From Bugula neritina (taxonomy: Eukaryota > Bryozoa > Gymnolaemata > Cheilostomatida > Bugulidae): a stretch of 64,000 nucleotides of DNA. The notes under the pieces were generated by a model that did not search any database, was not told the DNA's origin, and saw nothing but the letters and a program-made list of their open reading frames with translations. The stretch lies in contig OZ037767.1 in NCBI GenBank assembly GCA_964035545.1, positions 30,122,128 through 30,186,127 of the forward strand, written 5' to 3'. Position 1 is the stretch's first letter. Each line of letters starts with the position of its first letter. Positions 62,501 to 64,000 of the stretch are shown in pieces. Made by a program: the position numbers and the translations under genes.

Positions 62501-63871
62501 CAGGTGCTAGTTCAAGTTGCATTTGGCAAGTGCTAGCAATCTACTGTAGATGTCAGATGCTAGTAAATTGTTGTTGTAGATGGCAGGTGCTAGCAAGTTG
62601 ATATTATAATGTAGATGGCAGGTGCTAGCAAGTTATTGTCAGCTCATTTTGCCAATGCTATGTTATTCCCAAGTCTAGTACTATTTCTATGCAGAATATA
62701 AATTGTTTATCATACCTTGTTACAGAAGCTGTAGCAACTAGCGAAAACAATAACACTGAGAGAAAACTGTGTTTCATTTGACTTCAATATGAGCAAATAA
62801 CTAAGGCAGTGCTTATTCTTAGATTAAGAGAGCTGAGTACTTAAAAGCCAGCAATTAAAAGCTTAATTATAGAAGTTGTCTCTCCCCTTCAGTTGTACAC
62901 TGTGATTTAACAGGCTATGTAAAATAGCCTGAGAAAAAAAGCAAATATATTATACAGCTTTTTAAAATTTTAGAACATTTTTTAAAAATACTTCTCCAGG
63001 CTTCTATTTTGGTATCATAACACATGCAACATTATTCTGACAAACTTTTAGCAAATAAATGAAACATCTCTGACTGAATTATTGCAGCTAACAAGCAATA
63101 AAGGAGGGCAAGGAACATCTCTAGAAACATATTACATTCTTCTGGTAAATTATTATACAATGACAAAGTTCTATTAAAAGTTGTTATTTTTGCACCCACT
63201 ATAGTTGGTAGTCCAAATGTGAATTTATACTTACACAGATTCGATTTCAGTCAAATTGGAGGTTATTTCTTTCATGAAGTTTTGTACTGGCTTTGATGCT
63301 TTGACACTTAGGTAGGATCCTATAAAAAGTGTTTTATTTTCAATTATATTAATTAACGAAGTTTCCCTATCTATAATAGAAATAATTATTATAAAAGTGA
63401 TAGAGAGTTGCCCTATCTTTATACTACACAAAGTCTCATAACTCCCTCAGTGTTAAAAGATGCCAACTGCACAAATACTCTATGCCTTGTGACAAGGTGC
63501 CAGTCAGTGCTACATAAACACACACCTTGTGACACTGCTAGTCAGTGCTACATAAACACACACCTTGTGACAAGGTGCCAGCCAGTGCTACATAAACACA
63601 CACCTTGTGACACTGCTAGTCAGTGCTACATAAACACACACCTTGTGACAAGGTGCCAGTCAGTGATACATAAACACACACCTTGTGACAAGGTGCCAGT
63701 CAGTGCTACAAAAACACATACCTTGTGACAAGGTGCCAGTCAGTGCTACGTAAGCGACGACCCTTTCTCCATATTCTCTCAGATTCTCCTCTATAAACTC
63801 CTGGCTCGCTATGTCTACGTGCGACGCATCTGTTGTCACAAACACAATGCTCCGCCTTGGCGTATAAATAT
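59562..63871 (-). CDS. Transferrin-receptor/NAALADase-like protein (M28B family), 3' seven exons, partial
   Basis: Exons in transcript order: 63722-63871, 63235-63319, 62197-62290, 61152-61311, 60417-60570, 59925-60050, 59562-59769. They total 977 nt, phases consistent, and the gene continues upstream of the window. The first exon encodes PRRSIVFVTTDASHVDIASQ, matching the RSI(I/L)FASW(S/D)A block of transferrin receptor and glutamate carboxypeptidase II. The next gives GTLSQGSYLSVKAS, as in TfR1. The middle has NLAVPVIEMSF, and the last two exons form the helical dimerisation domain (RRINDALMGM ... EVMTAMGNIIDYAMR). Zinc-ligand and catalytic positions of the peptidases are not kept: the Glu-Glu pair is Ser-His, and the Asp and His expected later are absent. 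It is probably a non-enzymatic type II membrane protein; ligand unknown. Confidence 0.85.
63475..63753 (-). repeat. Tandem copies of an exon end plus donor in the TfR-like gene
   Basis: About seven units of 36-43 bp. The unit contains the last 31 bases of the exon at 63722-63871 (plus strand CTTGTGACAAGGTGCCAGTC then AGTGCTACGTAA) together with its donor and GTGTTTATG-like intron start. The outermost copy is the real exon end; the others are in the intron. Confidence 0.92.
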
Positions 63872-64000
63872 CTAAAATATACAACAGAGAATTTGACTCA
63901 GTTTACATTCTATCATCTTATAGTACTACAATGCTCTAAAGTAGCGGCAGTGGAGTCTACACACTCACCAACATATTATATGAACTCATGCTATAATATA

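Noticed and set aside
63950-64000. Possible further upstream exon of the TfR-like gene ending at GTGAGT (about 63972)
   Set aside because: In the phase required by the next exon the short frame contains a stop; the window ends before it can be tested.

Overview
The window is animal nuclear DNA. It is AT-rich, its genes are split by many short GT-AG introns, and it carries metazoan genes: a death-fold caspase, a BCH-RhoGAP, TOR kinase, TOMM22, UBIAD1 and a transferrin-receptor-like protein. Very short exons, one intronless gene and introns packed with minisatellites point to an invertebrate, possibly an early-branching one such as a sponge. I cannot place it further from sequence alone.

Layout. 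1-725: one 5' exon of a GH18 chitinase-like gene (-) whose remainder lies outside the window. 4844-7858: TOMM22 (-), 4 exons, 126 aa. 11465-15721: a DED-type initiator caspase (-), 8 exons, 465 aa. 15722-18765: simple-sequence DNA with a tRNA-derived SINE. 18766-27636: ARHGAP1/p50RhoGAP (+), 13 exons, 457 aa. 28729-55587: MTOR (-), 47 exons, 2497 aa, tail-to-tail with ARHGAP1. 57993-59027: UBIAD1 (+), one exon, head-to-head with MTOR as in the human genome. 59562-63871: the 3' seven exons of a transferrin-receptor/NAALADase-family gene (-), open at the window edge. All exon models were built by hand from splice consensus, reading phase and family similarity; every complete model closes in frame.

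The genes do not form one pathway. TOMM22 is mitochondrial import, the caspase is apoptosis/immunity, ARHGAP1 regulates Rho/Cdc42, MTOR is growth control and UBIAD1 is prenyl transfer for menaquinone/CoQ-type quinones. The MTOR-UBIAD1 pair is the clearest conserved neighbourhood.

Most striking: (1) at least nine introns contain tandem arrays that start at, include, or are built from the intron's own splice junction; MTOR intron 14 is exactly seven GT/CT...AG units. (2) MTOR intron 35 holds a nearly perfect 497-bp-arm inverted repeat made of two head-to-head Penelope-like element 3' ends, each with a GIY-YIG endonuclease fragment and a complete hammerhead ribozyme. (3) About 50 residues of the FAT domain seem to be missing from MTOR between exons 33 and 34.
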